Source: SOIA01 sp050116035 (GTDB lineage: Bacteria; Acidobacteriota; Aminicenantia; Aminicenantales; Aminicenantaceae). From it: a stretch of 41,746 bases of DNA. The DNA is taken from the NCBI GenBank assembly GCA_050116035.1, contig JASFPJ010000003.1, positions 1-41,746 on the forward strand, in the 5' to 3' direction. The notes under the pieces are model-generated. The model did not search any database. It had not been told where the DNA came from and saw nothing but the letters and a program-made list of their open reading frames with translations. Below, one piece after another: positions 25,203 to 32,494 of this stretch. Position 1 is the stretch's first letter, and every line of letters starts with the position of its first letter. Made by a program: the position numbers and the translations under genes.

Positions 25203-26174
25203 TTATACAAGAGAAGAGACGGCTCGGCTGAGGGCTGTTGCGACGAGTTCTTTTTTGTATTCGTTTTCCGCCAAAGGTTGAGCATCTGCTAAAGCCTGTG
25301 TGGCAGCTTGCCTTACAGAATTGGGTTTGACCTTTCTCCCCCTGATCAAGGCTTCTGCCTTTTCCAGCCTCCAGGGAACTGGAGCGACTCCTCCCAGAAC
25401 AATCTTGATATTATTGAAAATTCCTCCGGAAGCCGTGCCTTTCACCGCTACCGAAACAATCGCAAAGTCCCATGTTCCTCTTTCTTTAAGCTTGATGTAG
25501 GTGCTTTTTTCTCCTCTTTTGGCCGGAGGGAGTGTGATTTCTTTCACGACTTCATTCGGAGCCAGAATGTTTTCCCTGCGCACATTGACAGAAGGGAGGG
25601 TGAAAAAATCAGCGAGAGGAATGGTTTTATCCTTTTTCGGGGCACTGATAGTGACTTTTGCATCCAGGCAGATGAGGGCAGGAGCTAAATCAGAGGGATG
25701 GACGATGTAGCAGATTCTTCCGCCCAGGATGGCATGGTATTTATTCCTCCCGGTGGAAGCGAAACACCGGCTTCCTCCTTTTTTCCGGCAGATTATTTGA
25801 GGATCACGGTAGTACCAGCATCGAGGTCGCTGACAGAGGTTCCCTCCGACTGTCCCTACGTTTCTGAGTTGAGGAGTCGCCACAGAAAGGGCAGCTTCAT
25901 GGAGTGCTGGATACTCATTTTTGATTTGAGTATTTTCAGCCAATTCGGCCATGCTTGTTAGCGCTCCGATTCTGGTGCCGCTTCTGTCTTTTTTGATGTA
26001 AGAAAGTCCAGAGATATTGTTGAGGTCGACGACAATTTCAGGCTCAATGATTTCATCCTTGAGCTCTCCCAAGAGATCTGTTCCTCCGGCCATCAGACAA
26101 TACGTTCTCTCTTCAGAGGAGAGGGAAGTCACCTGGTCAATGGTCTGGGGCTCGGCTATCTTGAATTGTTTCAT
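25203..26174 (-). CDS. FAD-binding subunit with predicted [4Fe-4S] site, PaoB-like
   Basis: This 323-residue FAD subunit belongs to the molybdenum hydroxylase family. The N-terminal AGGTDLLGELKD binds FAD; TPQLRNVGTVGGNL is the flavin loop. An insert carries four cysteines at 114, 119, 129 and 137 (NLCQRPRCWYYR, then IICRKKGGSRC, then GRNKYHAILGG). This matches PaoB/YagS of E. coli, whose subunit binds a [4Fe-4S] cluster, and the related insert of 4-hydroxybenzoyl-CoA reductase. A C-terminal CO-dehydrogenase flavoprotein domain ends with the Ala-rich helix. It overlaps the molybdenum subunit gene by 4 bases. Electron transfer to the membrane or a soluble acceptor is inferred. Confidence 0.88.
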   Translation of the reverse strand: MKQFKIAEPQTIDQVTSLSSEERTYCLMAGGTDLLGELKDEIIEPEIVVDLNNISGLSYIKKDRSGTRIGALTSMAELAENTQIKNEYPALHEAALSVATPQLRNVGTVGGNLCQRPRCWYYRDPQIICRKKGGSRCFASTGRNKYHAILGGRICYIVHPSDLAPALICLDAKVTISAPKKDKTIPLADFFTLPSVNVRRENILAPNEVVKEITLPPAKRGEKSTYIKLKERGTWDFAIVSVAVKGTASGGIFNNIKIVLGGVAPVPWRLEKAEALIRGRKVKPNSVRQAATQALADAQPLAENEYKKELVATALSRAVSSLV

Positions 26175-28450
26175 TGTCCTTCACCTCCTCCTGTTTTCAG
26201 GGCTTCAAGTACTTTATCAGGAGTCATCGGGATTTCTCTCACATGAACGCCGATAGCGTTATAGACTGCGTTGGCGATGGCCCCCGATATCGGAATCCGT
26301 GGTGGTTCTCCGAGTCCCTTGGTCCCGAGGATGTTAATGTGAGGATCAATCGAATCCGCGAAGAGTGGAATGATTTCCGGCATATCGAGTGAAGTGGCGA
26401 TTTTGTAATCTCTCCAGTTCCGGTTGACGACATTCCCCGTGTTGTTGTCCACAATCCTTCCTTCAAACAGGGCGGCGCTAATCCCCTGAGTGACTCCACC
26501 GATGACCTGGCTTTCGGCTGTCTGTGTGTTGAGGATTCTTCCGCTCTCATGAGCGGCGACGACTCTAAGAACTTTGATCTGGCCTGTATCCGTGTCGACC
26601 TCGACCTCGGCGAAGTGGGCTGAGAAGGTATTGTATGCATATTCGGAAGGACGGCCGCCGCATTCTCCGCGAAAAACAGCTTCCCGGCGGAGTTCTCTGA
26701 GAAGTTCATTAAACGGAATTGATTTTTTGGGATCACTTTTGGCGAAAAATTTTCCCTCTTCACTCCTGACTTCCTCAGATTTGACTTTCAGCTTGTCCGC
26801 AGCAAGATTTTTGAGAAAATCTGCTGCCTTCAAAGCAGCGTCTCTGACTGCTGGAGCCACAGAAGGAGTGGTGGTGCTTCCTCCTGATGAGCCGCACCAG
26901 GGATACTCCGTGCTCCCAAGTTTTACTGTGATGTCTTGGGGCTTCAGGCCCAAGGTCTCGGCTGTGACCATCGCCATGTAGGTCCTGGTACCGCAGCCGA
27001 TGTCCTGGGTGCCGCATACGGCTTCAACGCTTCCATCTCTGTGGAGTTTGATGTCCGCAAGGGTTGGCGGTCTTCCCGTTCCCCACCATATCTGGCTGGC
27101 CATTCCGAGTCCTCGTTTGACTGTCCTGTTTCCCTGTCCCGGCTTCTTGTTTCTTCTCTTCCATCCGATCTTTTCCGCTCCCAATGTGTAGCACTGATCC
27201 AATCCTTTTGAGGAATAGGGGATCCCGGTGTCTCCCTGATTTTTTGTTGAGTAGTTTTTCTTCCGCAGCTCCAATGGATCCATGTTGATCTCGTTGGCCA
27301 GCTCGTCCAGGAATCCTTCCAGGGCAAAGGTTCCCTGGACATGTCCGGGAGCTCGTGTGGGCCGCGATGCTCCGGTGTTGGTGTAGACAGTATACTCTTC
27401 CACCTTCAGGTTAGGACACTTGTACACATCGATTATGGGCTCTGCGCATCTGTCGCCTCTTCCGATTCCTCCCGAGGTGTAGTTTTTCAGATAAAGAGCT
27501 GTCAGTGTGCCATCCTTTTTGACTCCTCCCCTTAGGGTTTGGAGGCTCGAGGGACGGTTTCCTACGCACAGAGAATTTTCCTCTCTGGAAAGGATGACCT
27601 TTACGGGTTTTTTGGCTTCCCGTGCCAGGAGGGCAGCGGCAACCGTGTAATCGTTGATTCCTAGTTTGCTTCCGAATCCTCCGCCCATGTACTTTTTTAT
27701 GACTTTTATCCGGCTTGCAGGGACTTTCAGCCAGTAGGCGAGTCCGTCTCTCACGCCGAAGATTGCTTGGGTGGAATCCCAGACAGTGAGCCTGTCTCCC
27801 TCCCATCTGGCCACACTGCCGTGGGTTTCAGCGGGATGGTGGATTTCCACTGCGGTTTTGTAGGTTCGCTCGATGACGACATCCGCTTCATTGAATCCTT
27901 TTTCGATATCGCCGCGGTTATAATCATTAAACGGCTTGCTGGGGACATTCGCTCTGTCCCTGTCCCCATGGACTTGAGGGGCTCCTTCTTCCATGGCTTT
28001 TTCCACTGTGACTGCGAAGGGGAGGGGATTGTATTTGACTTCGATCAATTTTAAAGCTTCCGCGGCTGTTTTCTCGTCTTTTGCGGCTACGGCTGCAACC
28101 TGTTCTCCTACGTACTTCACCCGACCTTCTTTGAGCTGAAGCGCGGCTTTAACTCCCGGAAGGTTTTGTGCCTTGCTCAGGTCTATGGATACAATATCTG
28201 CACAAGCGTGTGGAGATCTCAGTATTTTTCCGCAGAGCATCCCTCTGAGTTTGATATCATGAGTATAGGGAGCTCGGCCGGTCACGATTCTTTTCCCATC
28301 GATTCGGGGCGTGGATTGACCGATTATTTCGAATTTGTCTTTTGTGGGCTCAGGGGGCTTTCCGGGCCTTGCCGTTTTTTTATCTCTGTATTCTTCATAG
28401 TAAAGGAGGGTGGAGTCTTCGGGCTCAATAAAATATTCTTTTTTCTTCAT
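26171..28450 (-). CDS. Molybdopterin-binding catalytic subunit, PaoC/XdhA-like
   Basis: This 759-residue catalytic subunit has the hammerhead domain (TGRAPYTHDIKLRGMLCGKILRSPHA, here spanning about residues 57-82), VKYVGEQVAAVAAKDEKTA, HHPAETHGSVARW, the Mo-binding GGGFGSKLG, GGIGRGDRC, GCGTRTYMAMVTAE, GGSTTTPS, and catalytic Glu715 in GLGEPPRIP. No signal peptide is visible; the 2Fe-2S partner has a Tat signal, so the assembled trimer should be exported by hitchhiking as in PaoABC. Gene order here is 2Fe-2S, Mo, FAD, which differs from the 2Fe-2S, FAD, Mo order of E. coli. The gene starts one base after the preceding stop. Confidence 0.9.
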   Translation of the reverse strand: MKKKEYFIEPEDSTLLYYEEYRDKKTARPGKPPEPTKDKFEIIGQSTPRIDGKRIVTGRAPYTHDIKLRGMLCGKILRSPHACADIVSIDLSKAQNLPGVKAALQLKEGRVKYVGEQVAAVAAKDEKTAAEALKLIEVKYNPLPFAVTVEKAMEEGAPQVHGDRDRANVPSKPFNDYNRGDIEKGFNEADVVIERTYKTAVEIHHPAETHGSVARWEGDRLTVWDSTQAIFGVRDGLAYWLKVPASRIKVIKKYMGGGFGSKLGINDYTVAAALLAREAKKPVKVILSREENSLCVGNRPSSLQTLRGGVKKDGTLTALYLKNYTSGGIGRGDRCAEPIIDVYKCPNLKVEEYTVYTNTGASRPTRAPGHVQGTFALEGFLDELANEINMDPLELRKKNYSTKNQGDTGIPYSSKGLDQCYTLGAEKIGWKRRNKKPGQGNRTVKRGLGMASQIWWGTGRPPTLADIKLHRDGSVEAVCGTQDIGCGTRTYMAMVTAETLGLKPQDITVKLGSTEYPWCGSSGGSTTTPSVAPAVRDAALKAADFLKNLAADKLKVKSEEVRSEEGKFFAKSDPKKSIPFNELLRELRREAVFRGECGGRPSEYAYNTFSAHFAEVEVDTDTGQIKVLRVVAAHESGRILNTQTAESQVIGGVTQGISAALFEGRIVDNNTGNVVNRNWRDYKIATSLDMPEIIPLFADSIDPHINILGTKGLGEPPRIPISGAIANAVYNAIGVHVREIPMTPDKVLEALKTGGGEGQ

Positions 28451-29080
28451 TTAGGGCCTCCTCATGTTTTTTGAAGCGGCAGAGACAGCATCATAAATCT
28501 TGACGTAATTCCCACACCGGCAGATGTTGCCGGATAATGCTTTTTTGATGTCTTCTCTGTTCGGGTTTTTGTTAGAGTTGAGGTAAGCCACAGAGGTCAT
28601 GATGAATCCGGGTGTGCAGAATCCACACTGGTAAGCATCCCTATCGATGAAAGCCTGTTGGACAGGATGAAGCTTTCCATTGGTGGCCAGCCCTTCGATG
28701 GTAGTAATTTTTGTACCGTCCGCTCTTATGGCAAAATACATGCAGGAGTACACTGGTTTTCCGTCTATGAGGACCGTGCATCCTCCACATTCTCCCTGGC
28801 CACATGTTTTTTTTGTCCCAGTCAGGTTCAGTCTCTCTCTTAAGACATGAAGAAGGGTCTCTCCTGGCTCAACAACCAGAGTCAACTTTTTTCCGTTGAC
28901 AGTGATAGTGATCTGTTTCTGAGAAAGAAGAGGGATTTTTCCTTCTTTAGTCTGGATAGCGATCTTATCTTTTGCCAGGAGCGACGGAGTCACTGCTGCA
29001 CCTATCGCTCCACCTCCGAATCCTTTCAGGAAATCCCTTCTGGTGAAAGTCTTTCTTTTTTTCTTTTTAGGATTTTCCAA
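28451..29080 (-). CDS. [2Fe-2S] subunit with Tat signal, PaoA-like
   Basis: This 209-residue iron-sulfur subunit has a twin-arginine signal, TFTRRDFLKGFGGGAIGA (residues 11-28), with likely cleavage near LLA. Plant-type cluster ligands are Cys93, Cys98, Cys101 and Cys113 (CGQGECGGCTVL). The second cluster uses Cys152, Cys155, Cys187 and Cys189 (QCGFCTPGFI and CRCGN). The Tat signal on the small subunit, absent from its molybdenum and FAD partners, matches PaoA. Together with 26171-28450 and 25203-26174 it makes a complete three-subunit enzyme predicted to act in the periplasm on aldehydes or similar substrates. Confidence 0.92.
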   Translation of the reverse strand: MENPKKKKRKTFTRRDFLKGFGGGAIGAAVTPSLLAKDKIAIQTKEGKIPLLSQKQITITVNGKKLTLVVEPGETLLHVLRERLNLTGTKKTCGQGECGGCTVLIDGKPVYSCMYFAIRADGTKITTIEGLATNGKLHPVQQAFIDRDAYQCGFCTPGFIMTSVAYLNSNKNPNREDIKKALSGNICRCGNYVKIYDAVSAASKNMRRP

Positions 29081-29115
29081 TTTCTTTCTCCTTATTTGGG
29101 TCAGGTGGAGTGGCT

Positions 29116-29787
29116 TTAGATCAATCTGATAATGGTGATGATGACAAGGCAGAGAATGAGTGTCCCTGGAGAGGCAATGAGCCTTAAGGTATGGATGCGT
29201 TTGGCTTCTTCAAGTTTTGTCTCGAAGGTCATAATCTTCGATGCCGCCCAGAATCCAAGAGGTACGGTGACACAGGAGAGAATAACGGCTAAAGGCGCAT
29301 AGTAAAGGGAAAGAGGGGTGGTTGTCCCGGGAAAAACGCAGGCTGGAACTCCAGTCGCAAATCTCACAAGGGGAAAGAGGTTGACTGCCAAGAGAGCTGA
29401 CATCCCTCCGAGAATGGCCTGTCTTCCTGTTCTGCGCTTTTGTTTTTCCGTGTATATGGAGATCAGAACCAGGAATGCCAATCCCTCCATCAGAAAAGCG
29501 AAAATGGGATTTCCCACAGCTCCGTGCAGGATCGGAAGAGAAAGAAGCAGTGCGTCGAACATTTTAAAGAGACATGCGATTGTGACAAGGAGGGCAACAC
29601 CCAGGATTCTACGGGTTAAGATCCAGCTGGCAGCAATGAAGAAGAGGGCGACTCCTGTCATGATGGAACCTGACATGAAAGAAGCGCAGCTTCGAAGCCA
29701 CATGCCCAATGCAGCTTCGGAGAGACCCCATACGGCTCCAAGTATGACAACAATACCCAAGTAAGATTTCGAATTTTTTCGTTTCAT
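29116..29787 (-). CDS. Polytopic membrane protein, first gene of the molybdenum-hydroxylase operon
   Basis: This 223-residue hydrophobic protein starts at ATG 29787, where AGGAGG lies 5 bases upstream; an earlier in-frame codon at 29838 overlaps the promoter and is unlikely. About six transmembrane segments are visible: YLGIVVILGAVWGLSEAALG, MTGVALFFIAASWIL, VALLVTIACLFKMFDALLL, PIFAFLMEGLAFLVLISIY, a segment around SALLAVNLFPLV, and one each around LAVILSCVTVPLGFW and the C-terminal LILCLVIITIIRLI. No family is recognised; the overall look recalls ECF transporter S components, but that is speculation. The promoter and the 35-base gap to the 2Fe-2S gene tie it to the enzyme operon. Confidence 0.6.
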   Translation of the reverse strand: MKRKNSKSYLGIVVILGAVWGLSEAALGMWLRSCASFMSGSIMTGVALFFIAASWILTRRILGVALLVTIACLFKMFDALLLSLPILHGAVGNPIFAFLMEGLAFLVLISIYTEKQKRRTGRQAILGGMSALLAVNLFPLVRFATGVPACVFPGTTTPLSLYYAPLAVILSCVTVPLGFWAASKIMTFETKLEEAKRIHTLRLIASPGTLILCLVIITIIRLI

Positions 29788-29820
29788 ACAGGCCTCCTTA
29801 CTATGAGTTAGTTCTAAAGG

Positions 29821-29849
29821 ATTATAATTTCCCTGCACTCATTTGACAA
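29821..29849 (-). promoter_or_regulatory. Strong promoter of the molybdenum-hydroxylase operon
   Basis: On the minus strand, TTGTCA (29849-29844) and TATAAT (29826-29821) are separated by exactly 17 bases. The predicted start site is near 29814, about 27 bases before the membrane-protein ATG at 29787. This supports one transcript for the genes from 29787 down to 22455. Confidence 0.75.
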
Positions 29850-30071
29850 CCTTTTCTTTTTGTTAATTTCAAGTCATGTTTAAATATTGGATGAGAAGAT
29901 AGATAAATTTATGTTTTAGAGAAGAAGCTGAATAATGCGAGAGGAAGTTTCATTCATCTGTTTTTTGAATCCTTATTGTTTTCTTTTGAGGTCTGTTTTT
30001 TATTGAATTGCAGCCTTGTGTTTAAATAATCTAAGGGGTAATCAAAGTGATTAAGGCAACATTTCGGGAAT

Positions 30072-30100
30072 TTGACTGGGAAATATTCCTGTGCTATAAG
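30072..30100 (+). promoter_or_regulatory. Extended -10 promoter for the methyltransferase gene
   Basis: TTGACT (30072-30077), a 17-base spacer ending TGTGC, then TATAAG (30095-30100), 20 bases before the ATG at 30121. The TGTGCTATAAG string is identical to that at 12132-12142. Confidence 0.7.
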
Positions 30101-30120
30101 CCTGAGAAGAGATTTTCTTC

Positions 30121-30744
30121 ATGAACAGCAAAAAGTATTTTGATAAGGTCGCCCATCAATGGGATGAGATGCGCCAAAGCTTCTTTTCGGAAGCGGTGAG
30201 GGAAAAAGCCTTTTCTGTCGCAGGTGTGGAGGCCGGGAAGGTCGCTGCTGACATTGGAGCGGGAACTGGCTTTATTACCGAAGGGCTGATCCAGAAAGGA
30301 TTGAAGGTGATGGTTGTTGACCAGTCCGGAGTGATGCTCAAAGAGATGAGAAAGAGATTCTCAGGGGTCCAAGGCATTGAGTACTTTGAGGGAGAATCGG
30401 AAAAATTGCCCATTCCGGATGGATCCGTTGATTATGCCTTTGCCAACATGTACCTGCATCATGTGGAGTCTCCTTTAAAAGCGATGAAAGAAATGCGGCG
30501 AATTTTAAAACCTGGAGGAAAGCTGGTCATCACGGATATGGATAAACACACATTTGAATTTCTAAAAAAAGAGCATCATGACCGCTGGATGGGATTCGAT
30601 AGAGAAGATATAAAAAGATGCCTTGAAGAGGCAGGACTGAAGGATGTGGTTGTGGATTGCGCAGAGGAAACTTGCTGTGCACAGTCAGACAGCGGGGAAG
30701 GCTTGGCCCGTGTCAGCGTTTTTGTGGCGTCAGGTGAGAAATGA
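30121..30744 (+). CDS. Class I SAM-dependent methyltransferase
   Basis: This 207-residue cytoplasmic methyltransferase has motif I in AADIGAGTGFITEGL, the motif II acid in VMVVDQSGVML, SVDYAFANMYLHHVE (post-II) and RILKPGGKLVITDMD (motif III/IV region). This resembles UbiE/ArsM-type small-molecule methyltransferases. A Cys pair and a further Cys occur in DCAEETCCAQSDSGEG near the C-terminus, which could bind a metal or metalloid. The next genes downstream are the AbrB-type regulator and ArsM, but a separate strong promoter lies between, so co-function is inferred from proximity only. The leader is only about 14 bases and its ribosome-binding site is weak. Confidence 0.82.
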   Translation: MNSKKYFDKVAHQWDEMRQSFFSEAVREKAFSVAGVEAGKVAADIGAGTGFITEGLIQKGLKVMVVDQSGVMLKEMRKRFSGVQGIEYFEGESEKLPIPDGSVDYAFANMYLHHVESPLKAMKEMRRILKPGGKLVITDMDKHTFEFLKKEHHDRWMGFDREDIKRCLEEAGLKDVVVDCAEETCCAQSDSGEGLARVSVFVASGEK

Positions 30745-30897
30745 GGAGTTGTCTTGAGTTTTGAATTATTTTCCATTCCCCATCAGGGTCGGAATTATTG
30801 AAAAATCATTGCCGTGAGGAACGCCCAAGAATGGCTGCTTCATCCATCTCCAAGAATCCTTTCTAATATAAAAATTTTTTATCATTTTAAAAAGCAC

Positions 30898-30926
30898 TTG
30901 ACATGTTATGATTAATCCCTTATGAT
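30898..30926 (+). promoter_or_regulatory. Consensus promoter of the hgcC-like/arsM run
   Basis: TTGACA (30898-30903) and TATGAT (30921-30926) with a 17-base spacer. The predicted start is near 30933, inside the palindrome at 30924-30940, about 60 bases before the ATG at 30996. Confidence 0.8.
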
Positions 30927-30971
30927 TATTCTGAATAATCAGAATAATCAGATTATAATGATTAATCTGAT
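30924..30971 (+). promoter_or_regulatory. Operator-like palindromes and direct repeats over the start site
   Basis: A perfect 17-bp palindrome GATTATTCTGAATAATC spans 30924-30940 and overlaps the -10 hexamer. The 9-mer GAATAATCA is then repeated directly at 30933-30941 and 30942-30950. A second inverted repeat has arms ATCAGATTA (30947-30955) and TAATCTGAT (30963-30971) with a 7-base spacer. The layout is that of a repressor site blocking the promoter. The regulator is unknown; the AbrB-like protein encoded just downstream is a candidate. Confidence 0.6.
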
Positions 30972-30995
30972 ATTTTTAATTTCGTGAGGTGTTCA

Positions 30996-31277
30996 ATGGT
31001 GAAAAAAGAGAAAAATCATTCCTGCTCCGTCGGAATTGCCAGCCGCATAGGATGCTGCAAAGTAGAATCAGTCGTCAGTGTGGATGAGAGAGGACAGATG
31101 GTTCTTCCTAAGGAGTTAAGGGATAAAGCCAATATTCGTGCGGGTGACAAGCTGGCAATCGTCGGCATGGAAAAAGAGGGGAAGATATGCTGCATTTCAT
31201 TGATCAAGATCGACGAAATTGAGGGGATGGTGAAAAATATGCTTGGGCCTTTGATGAAAGAAATGTTCAAAGACTGA
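30996..31277 (+). CDS. AbrB/MazE/SpoVT-type protein, HgcAB-associated kind
   Basis: This 93-residue protein starts at ATG 30996, with GAGG 6 bases upstream. A swapped-hairpin AbrB DNA-binding domain occupies about residues 23-70: VVSVDERGQMVLPKELRDKA, then RAGDKLAIVGME. Cysteines occur at 10, 20-21 and a CC pair near 65 (KICCISL), suggesting metal or metalloid sensing. The sequence resembles the small AbrB-domain protein that databases call HgcAB-associated, recalled from memory. No hgcA or hgcB genes occur in the window; the downstream neighbour is arsM. Autoregulation at the adjacent palindromes and control of arsM are inferences. Confidence 0.75.
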   Translation: MVKKEKNHSCSVGIASRIGCCKVESVVSVDERGQMVLPKELRDKANIRAGDKLAIVGMEKEGKICCISLIKIDEIEGMVKNMLGPLMKEMFKD

Positions 31278-31306
31278 CTTTTGGAATAAACTGTGAGGTG
31301 ATTGAT

Positions 31307-32134
31307 ATGGAGAAAAAAAATGTTCGGAAAGTGGTCAGAGAAGGCTACGCCAAAATAGCCAAACAAGGTGATCCTTGTTGTGCGCCAACACATTCGTGCT
31401 GTGAAAGCCCTGATTCAGCAGAGGATATCAGCAAGAAACTCGGCTACACTGAGGAGGAACTCAAATCTGTTCCTGAGGGTTCGAATCTCGGTCTTGGCTG
31501 TGGGAATCCGGTCGCACTTGCCTCTTTGAAGGAAGGCGAAACCGTTCTTGATTTGGGAGCGGGAGCTGGATTCGATTGTTTTCTTGCGGCAAACAAGGTC
31601 GGGAAGAAAGGAAAAATTATAGGAGTCGATATGACGCCGGAGATGGTTGAGAAGGCCAGAGAGTATGCGGAAAAAAGCGATGCTGTCAATGTGGAATTCA
31701 GGCTTGGAGAGATTGAAAACCTGCCTGTGGCTGATAATTCTGTTGACGCAATAATCTCCAATTGTGTTATTAATCTTTCTCCGGATAAAAGGAGAGTTTT
31801 CATCGAGGCCTTTCGAGTGCTTAAACCCGGAGGGAGATTGATGATTTCAGACATTGTCCTGCTGAATGAGCTACCGGAGGAGATTAGGAACTCTGTCGAG
31901 GCTTATGTGGGTTGTGTCTCTGGAGCTGTATTGAAAGAAGAATACTTGAAAGCAATAAAAGAAGCTGGTTTTCAGGATGTGAAAATAATGGATGAAACAT
32001 CATTTTCTCCCGATAATGTCATCAATGACCCAACAGCTAAGGAATTCATCGAAAAGTTCAATATTCCGGTTGAAAAAGTGGAGGAAGTGATGAGCTTGGT
32101 GCAGAGCCTAACTGTCTTTGGTTTGAAATCCTGA
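31307..32134 (+). CDS. arsM: Arsenite methyltransferase (ArsM)
   Basis: This 275-residue SAM methyltransferase starts at ATG 31307, 6 bases after GAGGTG. The N-terminus carries CC pairs at 24-25 and 31-32. Cys65 lies in GLGCGNPVALASL, the ArsM-type signature. SAM motifs are VLDLGAGAGFDCFL, GVDMTPEMVEKAR and VFIEAFRVLKPGGRLMISDI. Cys153 (SNCVINLSPD) and Cys203 (YVGCVSGA) complete the As(III)-binding triad known from ArsM. It methylates trivalent arsenic stepwise. It follows the AbrB-type gene by 29 bases. A related enzyme acting on another metalloid is possible but less likely. Confidence 0.92.
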   Translation: MEKKNVRKVVREGYAKIAKQGDPCCAPTHSCCESPDSAEDISKKLGYTEEELKSVPEGSNLGLGCGNPVALASLKEGETVLDLGAGAGFDCFLAANKVGKKGKIIGVDMTPEMVEKAREYAEKSDAVNVEFRLGEIENLPVADNSVDAIISNCVINLSPDKRRVFIEAFRVLKPGGRLMISDIVLLNELPEEIRNSVEAYVGCVSGAVLKEEYLKAIKEAGFQDVKIMDETSFSPDNVINDPTAKEFIEKFNIPVEKVEEVMSLVQSLTVFGLKS

Positions 32135-32213
32135 CATGGGATTCTTTTGAAATTCCGAAAGATAGGGTAAGATACAGAAGCAGTGTTTTCAAGCTGAGCA
32201 TGAAAGAGCATCA

Positions 32214-32477
32214 ATGATTCGACAAAATGAGAGATCGGAAGTAATCAAGAGATTACAGACTTTACGGAATATCGGTCCGGCCACAGCGGAGAAGCTTTAT
32301 TCGATGGGAATTGAAACTCCTGAACAACTGAAACAATCCAGCCCAGAAAAACTGTATGAGAAATTGAGGCACAAAGCCGGGGGGAAACTGGACAAATGTG
32401 TGCTCTACCAATTGCAAGGCGCGATTTTAGACATCCCCTGGCCTGAGTGTAAAGGTTTTTCTAAGGATTCCAGTTAA
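32214..32477 (+). CDS. Cdd1-like helix-hairpin-helix protein
   Basis: This 87-residue cytoplasmic protein matches the Cdd1 family (often labelled pathogenicity locus or mitomycin-resistance HhH proteins). The helix-hairpin-helix motif is LRNIGPATAEKLYSMGI (residues about 17-33), followed by PEKLYEKLRHKAGGKLDKCVLYQLQGAI, where the D-x-CVLY stretch is the family marker. The last part is WPECKG. Such domains bind DNA or RNA backbones, but this family has no firm function; TfoX C-terminal domain is the alternative. It lies 79 bases after arsM and 17 before the next gene, so it is probably in the same transcript. Confidence 0.72.
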   Translation: MIRQNERSEVIKRLQTLRNIGPATAEKLYSMGIETPEQLKQSSPEKLYEKLRHKAGGKLDKCVLYQLQGAILDIPWPECKGFSKDSS

Positions 32478-32494
32478 TTCAAAAAGAGGTTGAT

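Larger units (their letters stand above)
29788..30120. other. Divergent promoter region
   Basis: About 330 AT-rich bases carrying the minus-strand promoter at 29821-29849 and the plus-strand promoter at 30072-30100. No gene or structured RNA was seen between them. Confidence 0.6.

Noticed and set aside
26239..28054. Several long opposite-frame and opposite-strand open frames across the molybdenum-hydroxylase genes
   Set aside because: They overlap genes whose products carry well-conserved motifs throughout and show repetitive, non-protein-like composition. They are shadows.
31478..31487. GGTTCGAATC, resembling a tRNA T-arm
   Set aside because: It lies inside the arsM coding sequence next to the conserved CGNP motif, and no cloverleaf can be drawn around it.
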